From Forficula auricularia (Eukaryota > Arthropoda > Insecta > Dermaptera > Forficulidae): a stretch of 64,000 bases of DNA. The notes under the pieces were generated by a model. It did no database searches. It was given only the letters and a program-made list of their open reading frames with translations, and was not told where the DNA came from. Of this stretch, positions 22,401 to 33,593 are shown one piece after another; the stretch's first letter is position 1; every line of letters starts with the position of its first letter. The position numbers and the translations under genes were made by a program. Where the stretch lies: NCBI GenBank assembly GCA_024734495.1, contig JALMQS010000673.1, forward strand, positions 1-64,000, given 5' to 3'.

Positions 22401-24092
22401 CGATTAACAATTACAGGTGAGCTAAACTTTTTAATCATTAATTTCAAAAGAGAAAACAATACAATTTATTATTCTAATTTACAAATATAAATGCTAATTT
22501 TATTTTCCACTTTTATTTATTTTATATAAATCTTATAAATTGGAGTGTACTATCAGTGCTTTTTGATTAAAAAGTTTTCGGGAAATTTCTAAATTTTGAA
22601 AATCTCTTTCATGGTGATAAGATTTTATTTTAAATAAATCATACCTTTAGAAATGAATCACACAAATTATATATTACAAAAATGTTACCAAAGTTTTTAA
22701 ACTTTTTTAGCTCTTTCTGACCATTGGGATGAAGAACCTATTTTAAATGAAAGGCATATTAAAAAATCGAATTTCTCCAAACTTAACTGGGAGATAAATT
22801 TAAACCTAATTTATCGAACGGAGAATTTACCATTGCTCGAAGCCCCTAAAAACTTAGTAAATTGGATTGTATCTAACTTTCTGAGATTTGGCTCGTGATC
22901 CCGGCTTCTTTCCTTCTACTCTGTTCTTTTCACGATGGAGGGGCCATACCATACAGGCCTTTAGGGGATGCACTTTCTGGTGTATATCCTTCTCACATCA
23001 ATATCATAAAAAAAAACATTTTTGAGATTTCGAAACGTTGTTTTAAAATTCTCATTCAGGATAAAATTTCACATTGATTCTATTTTTACACACTTTATAT
23101 TAGCTTCCTGTATGTATGTATGTATCTATGTATCACTGTGACTTCTGTTCTCTTAAATTCCGCAAACATTTCTCTATAAAAATAATTGTTTACCTACTCA
23201 ATTTAAATGAAATTATATTTAAAAAAAACTAAAAAACACCCTTCTAAAAAGTACAAAATAATGTATAATAATACTTAATCAAAAAGTGTGGGGCACTTTG
23301 TGGAAATTAATTAAAAGCACCTGTTTCTGCGCCCCACACTTTTTGATTAAGTATTACATTATTTTGTACTTTTTAGAAGCATGTTTTTTAGTTTTTTTAA
23401 ATTTTAATTTATGATATAATTCAAGATATTACACCACGAAAGAGCAACATTTAAAGTTATAAGCAGAGAGGTGAATTTTATCCAGTAAATCCCCCTAAAA
23501 AAATGCCATGTGTACTTATAATAATGTATAATTATTAAAAAATAAATCTTTAAGCTTTGTTTTTTAATGAAAAATATTTTTACACAAAGAAAACTAAAAT
23601 GAAAATTTTTTCGAAAAACAATAGGAACAAAAAATAGACTTAGGTATATAAAAATAATATAAAATGAAGAAAAAAAAAATTGTCCCATGAAGGTGTTCTT
23701 AAATCAAAATTTATTTTAATCAAAATACAAAATAAAATAAATTAATTTTCTATTCTAATGTTATTTATGTATCTTTATTAAATAAAACAAAAATATTATC
23801 CATCTAAATAAATAATTTCTATTGTAAGGAAATCATGAGAGGTTGTCATCTATTAGATCCGAGATAGTATGGATAATTTTAATTATAGGTATATCTCAAG
23901 GGTTGTGTTCACCCTCTTGTGATTTCCTTAGAAATTCAAAGCCTACTACTACTATCGGAAATCCGAAATCTTATATTCAATTTCTATTGTTTTAGTTGTG
24001 GAGTTGTAGCTGCTGGTCCCGGATGTAAAGTAGTAGAAGATAATACCAAGGAATACCCAGACTGCTGCCCTAAAATCGTGTGCAATCAATAA
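19430..24092 (+). CDS. Secreted SVWC protein, copy 2
   Basis: Exons 19430-19535, 22281-22416, 23996-24092; 112 aa, same phases as copy 1. The signal peptide (residues 1-24) is identical to copy 1; the linker is ATSIGILAANP. All eight cysteines are kept. The stop is delayed by one codon (VCNQ) because TAA of the other copies is CAA here. Exon 2 reads WYPPGTCSESICGRFDEEKF. AATAAA at 24135-24140. Intron 1 holds the long inverted repeat (about 20130-21455); intron 2 is swollen by a SINE tail (22786-23012) and an inverted repeat (23222-23402). No disabling change is visible. Confidence 0.9.
20130..21455. repeat. Long inverted repeat in intron 1 of SVWC copy 2
   Basis: Same foldback as 10828-12167: TTCTTCTCTCCGGGAGTGAA (20366-20385) pairs with TTCACTCCCGGAGAGAAGAA (21138-21157), a perfect 20-base match. 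The arms also pair over TTTCTTTTAAACTGCAAAATTC-type sequence. Arms here look more alike than in copy 1. Confidence 0.8.
21456..22260. other. Intron 1 remainder of SVWC copy 2
   Basis: Contains a short GC-rich palindromic patch (21728-21770, GGGGGGTATTGCCCCCC) and a fragment reading TTTGTGGGCCGCTAG, reminiscent of a hAT terminus. No exon. Confidence 0.4.
22786..23012 (+). mobile_element. SINE 3' part in intron 2 of SVWC copy 2
   Basis: Matches 8147-8393 without the tRNA-like head: TCACGATGGAGGGGCCAT, GGCCTTTAGGGGATGC, CACATCAATATCAT and an A tail. Absent from copies 1 and 3, so it inserted after the duplications. Confidence 0.75.
23222..23402. repeat. Near-perfect inverted repeat in intron 2
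   Basis: AAGTACAAAATAATGTA (left) mirrors TACATTATTTTGTACTTTTT (right), with CACACTTTTTGATTAAG at the inner ends. Arms ~75 bp, spacer ~40 bp. Probably a small foldback element; absent from the other two copies. Confidence 0.65.
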
Positions 24093-24183
24093 ATAAGTTG
24101 TTTATTTGTATTGACTGTTTGATGTATTTTGACAAATAAAAAAGTTTCTATTGAAATTTCTATTTTTAAATTTCATTTAAATT

Positions 24184-24255
24184 ATTGGATAAAAATACTT
24201 GGTAGGTTTCACATTAATGTGAAACCTACCAAGTATTTTTATCCAATAATTTAAA
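24184..24255. repeat. Perfect 36-bp-arm palindrome
   Basis: Arms AAATTATTGGATAAAAATAC...GGTTTCACATT and exact complement, no spacer to speak of. Inserted in the 3' flank of unit 2. The inner sequence GTGAAACCTACC.AGTATTTT also follows the PLE motif at 13223. Confidence 0.8.
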
Positions 24256-24351
24256 AAATGTTTCACCAAGTACCAACACCAAATTCCTTAAAAACTTTTA
24301 AATTTCATTATAATATTAATTTTTATTATTTATCTTAATAATCTATTTTTA

Positions 24352-24877
24352 GAGGGGTCGGTAGCGCAATCGGTTAAATCACCAACTTTTCTAATCCGAT
24401 TAGGAGAACATCAACCTAGACTTCATCAGTTCGATCCCAGCTAGAAGCAAAGTGAATTTATTTGAAAATAATAAATAACCGGCCCCTCGGCTCCAGAAAC
24501 TGACAATCTTTGGTTCTACAAAACCTCGCCCACGCGCAGGACAAAATTTCGTAACAAGCAACCATGAATCGTGAGAGGCAAAAACAAGATTACCCCAGAT
24601 GGTAACCAATCCACCCACCCTCGAGTGGCAACCGGGCATTCAGATTCTTGGGGATCCGGACCATCACGAAGTCAAGGAAGAAACAATGTAAGAATAACAC
24701 CAAAAATTCATAAATACCTGGGCACCTTTAACATCAACACACTCATCCATCCAGGAAAAATTACCTGACCATGGAACTCGATAACACGTTCCGGAAAAAG
24801 ATAGAGGTGTGGAAGGTCCAACCAGAAAGAAACATCAAGCTTTGCGTGATCCCAAGGGTCCAAACGCAACAAATAAT
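24352..24877 (+). mobile_element. Chimeric tRNA-SINE with 15-bp target duplication
   Basis: The 526-bp element is flanked by identical AATAATCTATTTTTA at 24337-24351 and 24878-24892. The head has an A box (GTAGCGCAATCGGTT) and a B box (AGTTCGATCCC). The body includes a reading frame fragment KYLGTFNINTLIHPGK (about 24709-24765), which resembles the start of a LINE APE-type endonuclease domain. It ends in an (AAT)n tail. Likely a SINE that acquired LINE sequence. Confidence 0.8.
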
Positions 24878-24892
24878 AATAATCTATTTTTA

Positions 24893-25825
24893 TGTCTCTT
24901 TGAAGTCTGGTGGGTAAACAAAAAGCTGTCTTAGATAGATTTTGGTAGGTTTTTATTAGTTCTTTTTTCGTCTCTTTTGGGGAGGGGGGTTTGTTAACTC
25001 TTCTTTCCATTTAGAGATAGGAAAAGCAAGGGTTGGTTTTGAAATTAGGCTGGAATAAGGAAATCTCTGCGTTGCTAAGGTAAATATTTTGTTTATTTTT
25101 AAAATAATTTTTTTTCTTTTTTAGATAATAGATATGGTTGAAAGGGGTAGTCAATCCATGGTTGGGACTAGAAGTATATAGGTGTTAAAACCAGTGGTGG
25201 TTTTGTTATGAGGATGATTCAGATGGTTATTTAGATTATAAGGATTTAGGGAAGAATGGTATTAATTTAAAAAGGTCTTGTTCCTACAAGTTATTTAATT
25301 CAGATATTAATGTAGGTTTGCATTCATTTGTAGGATTTTGCATTGATTTATGGAGCAGTCTATTTATTACTACTTGGGATTATAGTATGATTAAATCAAT
25401 TATAAATTTTGTCAAGTCCTAAAGTCCTAGAGTTGTACAAAATTTTTTTAGTTCTCACAAGCAGAGATTAGGTGAGGTAGAGAAAGGTCATACCATCCTT
25501 GTTAAGGTTTTGACCAGGTTTCCTTAACAACTTATGGCAAATGCCGGGATGGCTAATGCGTCGCTTGCTCCTGGTATCAGGTTTTTGCGCGGAATTTTTA
25601 AATTACTTTTTGTCTTTTGATGGAAATCTATGGTCATATTATTTGTTAATGAGCATACATTTCTATTTTTTTTTCTTTTTCTTTTTTTTGTACTTGTTTA
25701 TTATTTGTTAAATTGTTGTAGTTAATTTGTATTGATGTATTGTAGCTAGATTGTATTGATGTTTGGAGGACCTAGCCACCGAGGACTTGTGCCTCTAAGC
25801 AGGTTGAGGAATAAAGATTTATTTA
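24893..25825 (+). mobile_element. Non-LTR element 3' end, copy 2 (decayed)
   Basis: 25370-25822 matches the 3' UTR of the LINE at 18060-18509 (TTTTGTCAAGTCCTAA, CCACCGAGGACTTGTGCC, AATAAAGATTTATTTATTTA). 24893-25370 is partly related coding sequence with internal deletions and no open frame. It splits the 3' flank of SVWC unit 2. Confidence 0.7.
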
Positions 25826-26280
25826 TTTATTAATATAATCATTACAACACCTAGAACAGAGTTCGCCAAACTTCCTTGACCGTTGATCCCTTCAAGAGTT
25901 TCTTCACTTTTTATAGAACACCTCTATATTATTATTACTTAATTAGAGTAGGTCAATCAAAAAAGAAGCTTAGGTGAGTTTTTAGATTGTTTATTTTATG
26001 TATATACAGTCGACTCTCCAAGGGACTACAAGAAAAATTCGAATTATCAAGAAGTTTGAATTATCAAGAGGAAAGAAAAAAAATTAGACTTATTAAGTTT
26101 TATTATATTTTGAAATATGTATGAGCTTATATAAATTGTATATGTATAGTCTCAAGTAAAAAAAGTAAAAATAATGAAAACGACACAAAAGAACAAAAAA
26201 TTACATATACATTACGTGGAAAATTAGGAGTAAACACAAAGTTTTGGGGTAGTTTTGATTTTTTATAATTTTAGTTTATT
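25826..26280 (+). repeat. Duplicated 3' flank of SVWC unit 2 (continued)
   Basis: Resumes the unit flank at AACACCTAGAACAGAGTTCG, matching 13708 and 38776. It ends near 26220 in the same GTCTCAAGTAAAA block as unit 1. Confidence 0.7.
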
Positions 26281-27731
26281 AGGGCCGGTTGTATGTCGCA
26301 AAGTAAATGCTTTTTACCACTAACACAGGGTAGATGGTAAATGGAGGGATTTACAAGCACAATCGGATACTCAGATCTTGCAGGCCGCTGCCCGCCAATA
26401 ATAAAAATGAAGAACATTTTGCACGAAAGATTTTGACGCCGATTCATTTTCAAGGGCCACTTGTCTATTCGATGATTATAGCAAAAACCTTCCTTTAGTT
26501 TTAAAAGTTCCTCTCCTTCGTAATTCATGCCCTTCGGTCTCCATCTCGATCACTTGCGAGAGCCCTTTGGTTCCTCCTTTATCTATTCCTGGTTTTTCGC
26601 CAAAAATTCTGCGCATATTCGGTGATATTGTCAGTTGCAAAAAACAGGAGGGGGTGGAAGGTCTTTTACAATGTTTTTCACACATGTGGGTATTCTATGA
26701 CCGACTCTGGCGCCTGGTCTCACAAAGAAGTTTCCAGTGTTTTTGAGTGTATTGATGAAAGATGAGATTATTGACAAAGTGGCCAAACAAAATGAATTAT
26801 TACGAAAGCATCTATCACGAGGACGTCCTGTGTTAATGGTGGTAACAGAGGCGTATTTTCGGGGGGTCCATGGGGTCTGGATCCCCCCTCCCTAAAGCTC
26901 CAAGAATTTTTTATTTGTTATTTGAAATATATAAATTTATGGTAGGTAATATTAGCTTTTATTTATTATATTTTTCCACTTTTTTAATTACTCTTATTAT
27001 ATGTTTATGCTAAGATGCCATCCGAAATTGGTTCACCAGGATACACCACCTACACGGAGTCGCGGCGTCCATTTGGCTGAAATATATTCCAAACATAATG
27101 TCATCGAATATTCTTTAAAATAAAATAAAAATTGTGGCAATATCACTTAAAGAGGTTTTTTTTATTTTATTTTAAAGTTCAGACCGCTCTTAATGAAAAA
27201 GTTGTATAATGTATATTGTGCAAAATATAAGATATATTAAATTTTTGTATTTTTTTCAATAATAGACCCCTCCCAGAAGAAAATTGTAAATACGCCACAT
27301 CAAAGTAATGATTAACGTACTAGAAAGGATCTTACATAGATTTATGTCGCTATTAATAACACGTTTGCTCAATGTTGATTATTAAATTTTGATTATAGAA
27401 TCGACCGCCTATACATAGCATCTAATTGAAATAATCTTTCGTCGGATATTTTCAAAACACAGATTTTCTTTAACGACTAGTTTACAAACACCAATGCTTT
27501 CCCCCTCTCTTCTCTGTGGTATTTCATGAAAATGAATAACAGTTACATTATTAACAAAATTAAAAAAATAAGTGGGTTGAATTAGGTTTGGCGGTCCAGG
27601 GCCGCCCTGCACAGCTGTACGCCTTGATGCTAAATATCAGTCATCTGATTGGCCAATTCCGAACTTCCATTTACCATCTACCCTGTGTTAGTGGTAAAAA
27701 GCATTTACTTTACGGATATACAACCGGCCCT
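26281..27731. mobile_element. Long-TIR DNA transposon, 1.45 kb
   Basis: Terminal inversions of ~64 bp: left GGGCCGGTTGTATGTCGCAA..., right ...GGATATACAACCGGCCC, sharing TTACCACTAACACAGGGTAG. TA (possibly TTA) abuts each end. Inside are fragments of ORFs on both strands (26271-26685, 27409-27612) with no domain I recognise. Related ends occur at ~28176 (GCAACCGGCCCTTAG) and 41289 (GGGCCAGTTGTATGTCGG). A PIF/Harbinger-like origin is possible but unproven. Confidence 0.75.
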
Positions 27732-28797
27732 AGTGTACTCAATTTGAATTCCGCGAGGTCGAAACAAATTTGGATTAACATGTCAAAAAATAAATAGTAA
27801 AATAAAAAATATAATTTTAGTGTTTTTTGCTTATAACCTGAAAACTATCAACTTTTCAAAGTAACTTCCCTTTCAAACAAAAAAGACAAATTTACAAAGA
27901 ATAAGATCCGAATCCTCCAAAGTGTCATGCAATCTATAAATCTAAGAGTTTTCAACAAAATTTCTAGAGCAATGTTTTTCAACATTTGTCGCGATTCTTT
28001 TAGCCGGTTAGATGATCGTGCGTGAATGCTGTCCATGGATGGTAAATGGAGTGGCTGGGATGGCCAATCCATGATGGAACTTTCTAGTGCTCTGTCATCT
28101 TATCGTCATTCCGAAATAAATCGATTTACTCATCTACCTTGGTAAGCATTTACTTTGCGTCATGCAACCGGCCCTTAGTATAAAAACTACCCCCGCTGTT
28201 TGTAAGCTGTATTTTATTATGTTACAAATATCAAATCCGTGCAACATTTTTATTAATTTCTATAACAGATATCGGCTAAATACACAATTAAGTACTATAA
28301 CAGACATATTTTTCCATCGATTACATCGCCAAACGCCTCCATGGAAAAGCGGTACGACAATAGTATTAATAAATAAATAAGTTCCTTAATTAACATTTTC
28401 TCTAATGAAATATATATTTTTAAACGTTTTTTCTTTTTTACTAAGGCTTCGCCACCCTTATAGAGGCATGGTACCCCCGGGATCAGAACCACAGGTTGAA
28501 ACACCTGAATGAGACAGAAATCAAGTTTCTAGTATGAGTGGTTTTCATTTTTTTAATATGAAAACTGCGATTTTTTGCAAAAAATTGCAGTTTTTCAAAA
28601 TTCAACCTCATTGAGGCAAGGGTTACAGTTATCCATTTAAGATGAAACATTGTTTGAATTGTATCAAATTTAATCTAGTTCAAAAATGTATAGAGTGGTC
28701 TCTTTCATGGTCAAAGGATAAAAAATCCAAAAAGTGTAAGTTTTTCGAATTTGCAGAAATGGAAAAAATACGCCAATTTTCAACTAGCGCTTGAGGC
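27732..28797. other. Repeat-derived sequence up to the gap
   Basis: Ends of a second GGGCCGG-type element lie near 28030-28180. 28435-28500 is a degraded tRNA-like block on the minus strand (GTTCTGATCCCGG). 28510-28745 is related to 16200-16440. No gene seen. Confidence 0.4.
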
Positions 28798-28976
28798 NNN
28801 NNNNNNNNNNNNNNNNNNNNNNNNNNNNNNNNNNNNNNNNNNNNNNNNNNNNNNNNNNNNNNNNNNNNNNNNNNNNNNNNNNNNNNNNNNNNNNNNNNNN
28901 NNNNNNNNNNNNNNNNNNNNNNNNNNNNNNNNNNNNNNNNNNNNNNNNNNNNNNNNNNNNNNNNNNNNNNNNNNNN
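28798..28976. other. Assembly gap (179 N)
   Basis: Run of N. ORFs drawn across it are artefacts. Confidence 1.
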
Positions 28977-29132
28977 TTACTAAAAAGGGCGTGGATAGGA
29001 TGATCTCTCTTCCTTTAGAGCTAAGGCATTGCAAGTATACTAAATACAAGTCCAGACCTATTTCAGGCTAGTATAGATTAATTTCTCAATTTCTATTATT
29101 ATAGGTCTTTTTGACTCCCCAGATAAGAGAGG

Positions 29133-30025
29133 GTTCAGAAAGAAATTCATTTTTGATAATAGAAAGAAAACAAAACTATTGCATTTAAAGCGTTTAATCT
29201 CATACAATATATAGTTTATTAAAGTTTTGAAATTTGAGTTTTTGAAAATTAAATCATCAAGATGACGTCCTTGGCTGTTGTGACTCTTTCCACCGGCAGG
29301 AAAATTTGAAAAACTTTAGTAGGATTTTCTATTGGAATGGGTATGGAACCTTCTTGCTGAATATTCAGCTTTAATTTAATTTATTGCACGTTGTCGGATT
29401 ATTAGCGTATACCTTGCTTTTAATGTGTCCTCATAAAAAGAAGTCTGCTGGATTTAAATCGGGACTCCTCGGAGGCCAAGTTATGTCACTTAGTAGAAAT
29501 CAGTTTCTGAGGAAATATATCTACGCGCATGCTCTCATTCGAAGTGTGACACGTGGCTTCTTCATCCTGCTGAAACCATGTGTTTCAAGTGTAACCTCGC
29601 GATTCTTGCAACTTGCATCTTCGAATGAGACCATGCGCGTGATAAGGGATATGTTTCCTCAGAAACTGATTTCAGGAGGGGTGATATAGCCTAGGCTCTG
29701 CGGAGTCCCGATTTAAGTACAGCAGACTTCTTTTTATGGAGACACCTTAAAAGCAATTATCCAATAATAATCCGAGAATTGAAGCTGAATATTCAGCAAG
29801 AAATGGAAGCCTTTCCAAAAGAAACTCTTACTAAAGTTTTTCAAAATTTTCGTGCCCGTTTGGAAGAGTGTTACAACAAGGACGTCATCTTGATGATTAA
29901 ATTTTCAAAAACTAAAATTTATTTAATAAACTTTTTATTGTATTAGATTAAACGCTTTTAAATATAATAGTTTTGTTTTCTTTCTATTTTCAAAAATAAA
30001 TTTCTTTCTGGACCACCCTATATTA
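29133..30025. mobile_element. Two inverted Tc1/mariner-type 3' ends forming a palindrome
   Basis: The right half reads, on the plus strand, SPDLSPADFFLWRHLKSN then a region like LEECYNKD and a stop, the C-terminus of a mariner/IS630-type transposase, followed by a terminus whose reverse complement begins TATAGGGTGGTCCAGAAAG. The left half is an inverted, decayed copy of the same end (GAGGGTTCAGAAAGAAATTC; AAGATGACGTCC against GGACGTCATCTT). No complete transposase. Confidence 0.7.
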
Positions 30026-30260
30026 AACCGAAATTAATATCAGAATTAGATATTTATCAATTAAAATGATTAATTTACCGAAAGTCCAAACAGCATATCG
30101 AGTCTTAAAGAGAAGTTTCACATTTTCCTCCACTTGTACTTGAATTCTCCATTATTTGATCTTATTTTTGGAATTGAAGGAGACATTATTATTTATAACG
30201 AGACTATATTGAGGGCTTTGCCTTCATCAGTCTATTACAATTGATTCACAGGAATTAATG
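30026..30260. repeat. Degraded PLE end
   Basis: On the minus strand 30204-30226 reads CTGATGA, A, GGC, AAA, GCC, then CTCAA where GAAA is expected, so the hammerhead-like core is broken. Lies immediately 5' of the LTR element. Confidence 0.4.
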
Positions 30261-31093
30261 TGTTCAAAATTGCCACCATTTTTCACATGGTCAAATCAGT
30301 CACTATATAAAAAGCACTCAGGCCCTATAGTCGGCATCTGAAACCACCCTCCCCACCAACATTTTTTCTCTCGAGGCCGCCGCGACCATGCCAACTCGTT
30401 CTTATACTATTAAACACCAAAGGGTAAATATCATTTAAATTTACACTGTGTGCTATGTTAGGCTTGTCTGAGTCTTAAGGTTACCTCATTGTAGATGTTT
30501 TGCGGTCCGCTCGATTGACCAACAGAACACATAAACTCATGAACAGAAACCACCCAAGGTTTACGTTAAAAAGCGCTAAGCCACGCTTAGCCAAATAAAT
30601 GTATGTTTTGATTGCCCGATCCGCTGGGCAATCAACAACATATATATACATTTGCCCAACCAAGCGGCAACCCTCTTTCTGAACAAATAGAAAGGGCATT
30701 TTGCGCTGCATCTTGCACAGTGCTCCCAGCCTATACACGCATATTAAATTTTGTGTAAGGAACGCGGAACGGCAACCGGTCTTCAAATGTCCTGTACTTC
30801 CTCAAACAATCTTAATACATCCACCTAACTCCTCTTTTATCAAAACTCTTCCCTCTGTTAATTAATGAATAATTTTATATCAAAGTTAAATTGTTTTATC
30901 TTTTTATTTCATACGCTCTTGCAGAGAATTACCTTGTCTCTCCATTTGCCTTTTTACAGGATATCATATGTGTGTAATATTAATTGACTAGATAATCGAA
31001 CCAACAGCCCTATCGAAACATTCTATTTTTTTTATAAAGTAAATAACAGCTTCCTTGGGGTCTTACAAACCTCAAAACCAAAAAGGAGCGATA
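30261..31093 (+). repeat. 5' LTR
   Basis: Begins TGTTCAAAATTGCC. TATATAAAAA at 30304-30313 is a likely core promoter. Differs from the 3' LTR mainly by one- to three-base indels. The right boundary (…GGAGCGATA) is the last base shared with the 3' LTR. Confidence 0.85.
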
Positions 31094-31352
31094 ATACAAT
31101 CATTGGTCCTGTAAGCCGAATTTAATTTTTATTAGATTATTATTCACTCCCTAATCCTTTAATTAAGGACAATTTTTCATTGGTCCTTGTAAGCCGAATT
31201 TAATTTTTATTAGATTATTATTCACTACCCCTAATCCTTTAATTAAGGACAATTTTTCATTGGTCCTTCATAAGCCAGATCCTTTAATTAAAGCGATCTA
31301 GAGATTGATTATCTGGTTTTAATTATTGTTGTTCATATTGATATTCTTGGAA
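31094..31352 (+). promoter_or_regulatory. Leader with three PBS-like repeats
   Basis: TTGGTCCT occurs at 31103, 31180 and 31260, each followed by a variant of TAAGCC. The first two belong to ~78-bp tandem units (AATTTAATTTTTATTAGATT...CTTTAATTAAGGAC). A primer-binding site normally follows the LTR once, so the extra copies look like a leader duplication. Confidence 0.6.
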
Positions 31353-32381
31353 ATGGCTCAGGAGACAAAGGACAGTATTCTCGCATCTCTCAGATGCATT
31401 CAAAAGCGAATGAACGAATTGGATTCAAGTAAAATTGAACATAAAACATTTAACGAGGTAGAATTTATTTGGAAATTAACAGAGGAAATCAAGCTCCAAT
31501 TAGATGAAATTAATTATCGAATTGAGCTTGTAGAAAATGATGATGAAGCGGACACACTGTTCGATAAAGCATCAGACTGTATCGAACGTATCAGACTCAT
31601 ACAATGCCCGGTATATGGAAAACTTTCAAGTTTTTCAGCCAATAACAATAGCACACAAACACGCACACATACACGCAACCACACACAGGTAACCAAAAAA
31701 CCTTCAATTATAATCAATGGCAAATTCGGTAATTCAAACATAATTACATCCACCTCTAATGAAACTCATATTGCTTATAATAAGTTAAGTTTCAATTTCA
31801 CCACCTATTCTTCACTAGAAATACTAAGCAAGCTCAATCTATTGCATTTACAGCCTCTTGTAAAAATAGATATCTTAGCTCCTACTAACACTATACAAAT
31901 TTCAGAGCTTTCTTTCAACCCAATCGAAACGAATGTTCAAGCTAATAATCAATTACCTATTTCCTTCAATCCAACAGCAAGGAAAAATCAACCTTTAGCT
32001 CCTTATAGAACTATTCATATGCCAGGGCAATCTTGCAAAGCAACCGCAAAGAAGGCTCTACATTTGAATAAAAACGCTTCTTCTGATTTACTATCATTTA
32101 CACATAATGATAGCGATCCAGACAAGCTTACTCTCTTCACACAAATGGATAAAAAAGTAATTTTTCCCAATTCATTTCAAAATAATGTTATTGGTTTAAA
32201 AGAACTTGGTATAAGAGAAACTAAATTTTCTAATGCCTCCAACACAGCTATTATAAGGAAAAACATTTTCCACCACGCTTTTATTTTAACACCAGCCAGG
32301 TTAGTGCAAGCAAATTTAAATAAATTCGATTCTCATGGCTTTTCACCAACCTGTGAATTACTAGCACTCTTTTTAGGCTAG
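31353..32381 (+). CDS. Gag-like or unknown ORF of the LTR element (342 aa)
   Basis: ATG at 31353 (start MAQETKDSI) has a better context than the in-frame ATG at 31326. Residues 1-90 are charged and helical with heptad-like leucines (IQKRMNELD, WKLTEEIKLQLDEINYRIEL), compatible with the N-terminal helical part of BEL-type Gag. A Thr/His patch (TQTRTHTRNHTQ) follows; the rest is Asn/Ser/Leu-rich with no CCHC knuckle or protease. The frame stays open despite weak conservation. No function is assigned. Confidence 0.5.
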   Translation: MAQETKDSILASLRCIQKRMNELDSSKIEHKTFNEVEFIWKLTEEIKLQLDEINYRIELVENDDEADTLFDKASDCIERIRLIQCPVYGKLSSFSANNNSTQTRTHTRNHTQVTKKPSIIINGKFGNSNIITSTSNETHIAYNKLSFNFTTYSSLEILSKLNLLHLQPLVKIDILAPTNTIQISELSFNPIETNVQANNQLPISFNPTARKNQPLAPYRTIHMPGQSCKATAKKALHLNKNASSDLLSFTHNDSDPDKLTLFTQMDKKVIFPNSFQNNVIGLKELGIRETKFSNASNTAIIRKNIFHHAFILTPARLVQANLNKFDSHGFSPTCELLALFLG

Positions 32382-33593
32382 CAAACGCCTAAAAAACCTC
32401 GGATTAAAATTAATTCTAAGCTAAACTAAGCTAATATTAAAACTTTAATAATACTTCAATAATGCTAGTTTTAACTTAGATACTAAATATAAAGATTTGT
32501 TTTCTGAATGAATGCCAGAATTTACGACTCTTCAATCGTTCAACAAACAATATCTTCCTTAGTTTATAATTTTTCAATATTAATTTGGAATTCGACTCAT
32601 AAATATTTTTAATTAACATATTTACTTTCTTCATAGTAGCAAAAAGCATTTAAGTCAATTTCAAAATAACTCGCTTGATCATTTAATCCAAGCTCATAAT
32701 GCAAACCATTGCTTTGCAAACATTTTCAAACAATATTAATTTGGAATTCGTAGAATAAATATTTAAATTAATTACTTTCATTATCAAAAAAAATATTTTT
32801 CTCAATTCCAAATATTTAGCTAACATAGCTTAGACACAAATTCTCTATTGTCCAAAATAATCTATAGAAATTATACAAATGCATTTTTCTCAAACTATAC
32901 AAAAATTTTAAGGTTTAAACATTCCAACAATTTCTTAAACAAACAAAACAAAAATGGATACAATTCACAGGTATGCTTATACATTAGCAACCACCTTTAC
33001 CTTTAGCTCCAACACTAAAAGGGATCATAAAAAAGGCTATTTTTCATTTTTATTTAGAAAAATATTTAACAAACATTTTCAATAAAATTTTTAATTTTTA
33101 ATTTCAATATTAATTGCATACGCAAGAAAAATTCTAATTGGATTTATGATTCCACATATAATTTTTCTCTCTACAAAAACAAATTTGATTTGGTTTATAA
33201 AATTTTAATGGTTTTTCAAGAAACTCAGAATTCACTGAAAAAAGGTTCATTCTATTCATATTTTTAACAATAAAGAATTTTCAGGGAAAACTTTACCCTT
33301 AATCTCTGGTTATTATACTCTAAGATAATAATCCCTTAAATAGCATGCTTTAAGAATTTACACAATCACATAATTTAAATTCTTCTCTAGTATCTATTAA
33401 TATTTCAACCCATACTCTATATTCAATCATTATAATTTAAAAAAGACAATAATAAGTTCTGAACACTAACATTTAGATAACTATTCTACCTTATACTTAA
33501 ACTTAATAAATTTTGTTTACAACACTTTCATATGCTATCATCCTTACTTACATAATCATTAAAATGTTCCACATTTTTTGGGTGGAGGTAATA
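32382..33593. other. Interior of LTR element, non-coding
   Basis: AT-rich, no ORF of note. TTAATTTGGAATTCG occurs twice (32582, 32740), suggesting an internal duplication. Ends with the purine tract before 33594. Confidence 0.5.

Noticed and set aside
28751..29071. ORFs spanning the N run
   Set aside because: They are produced by reading through 179 undetermined bases.
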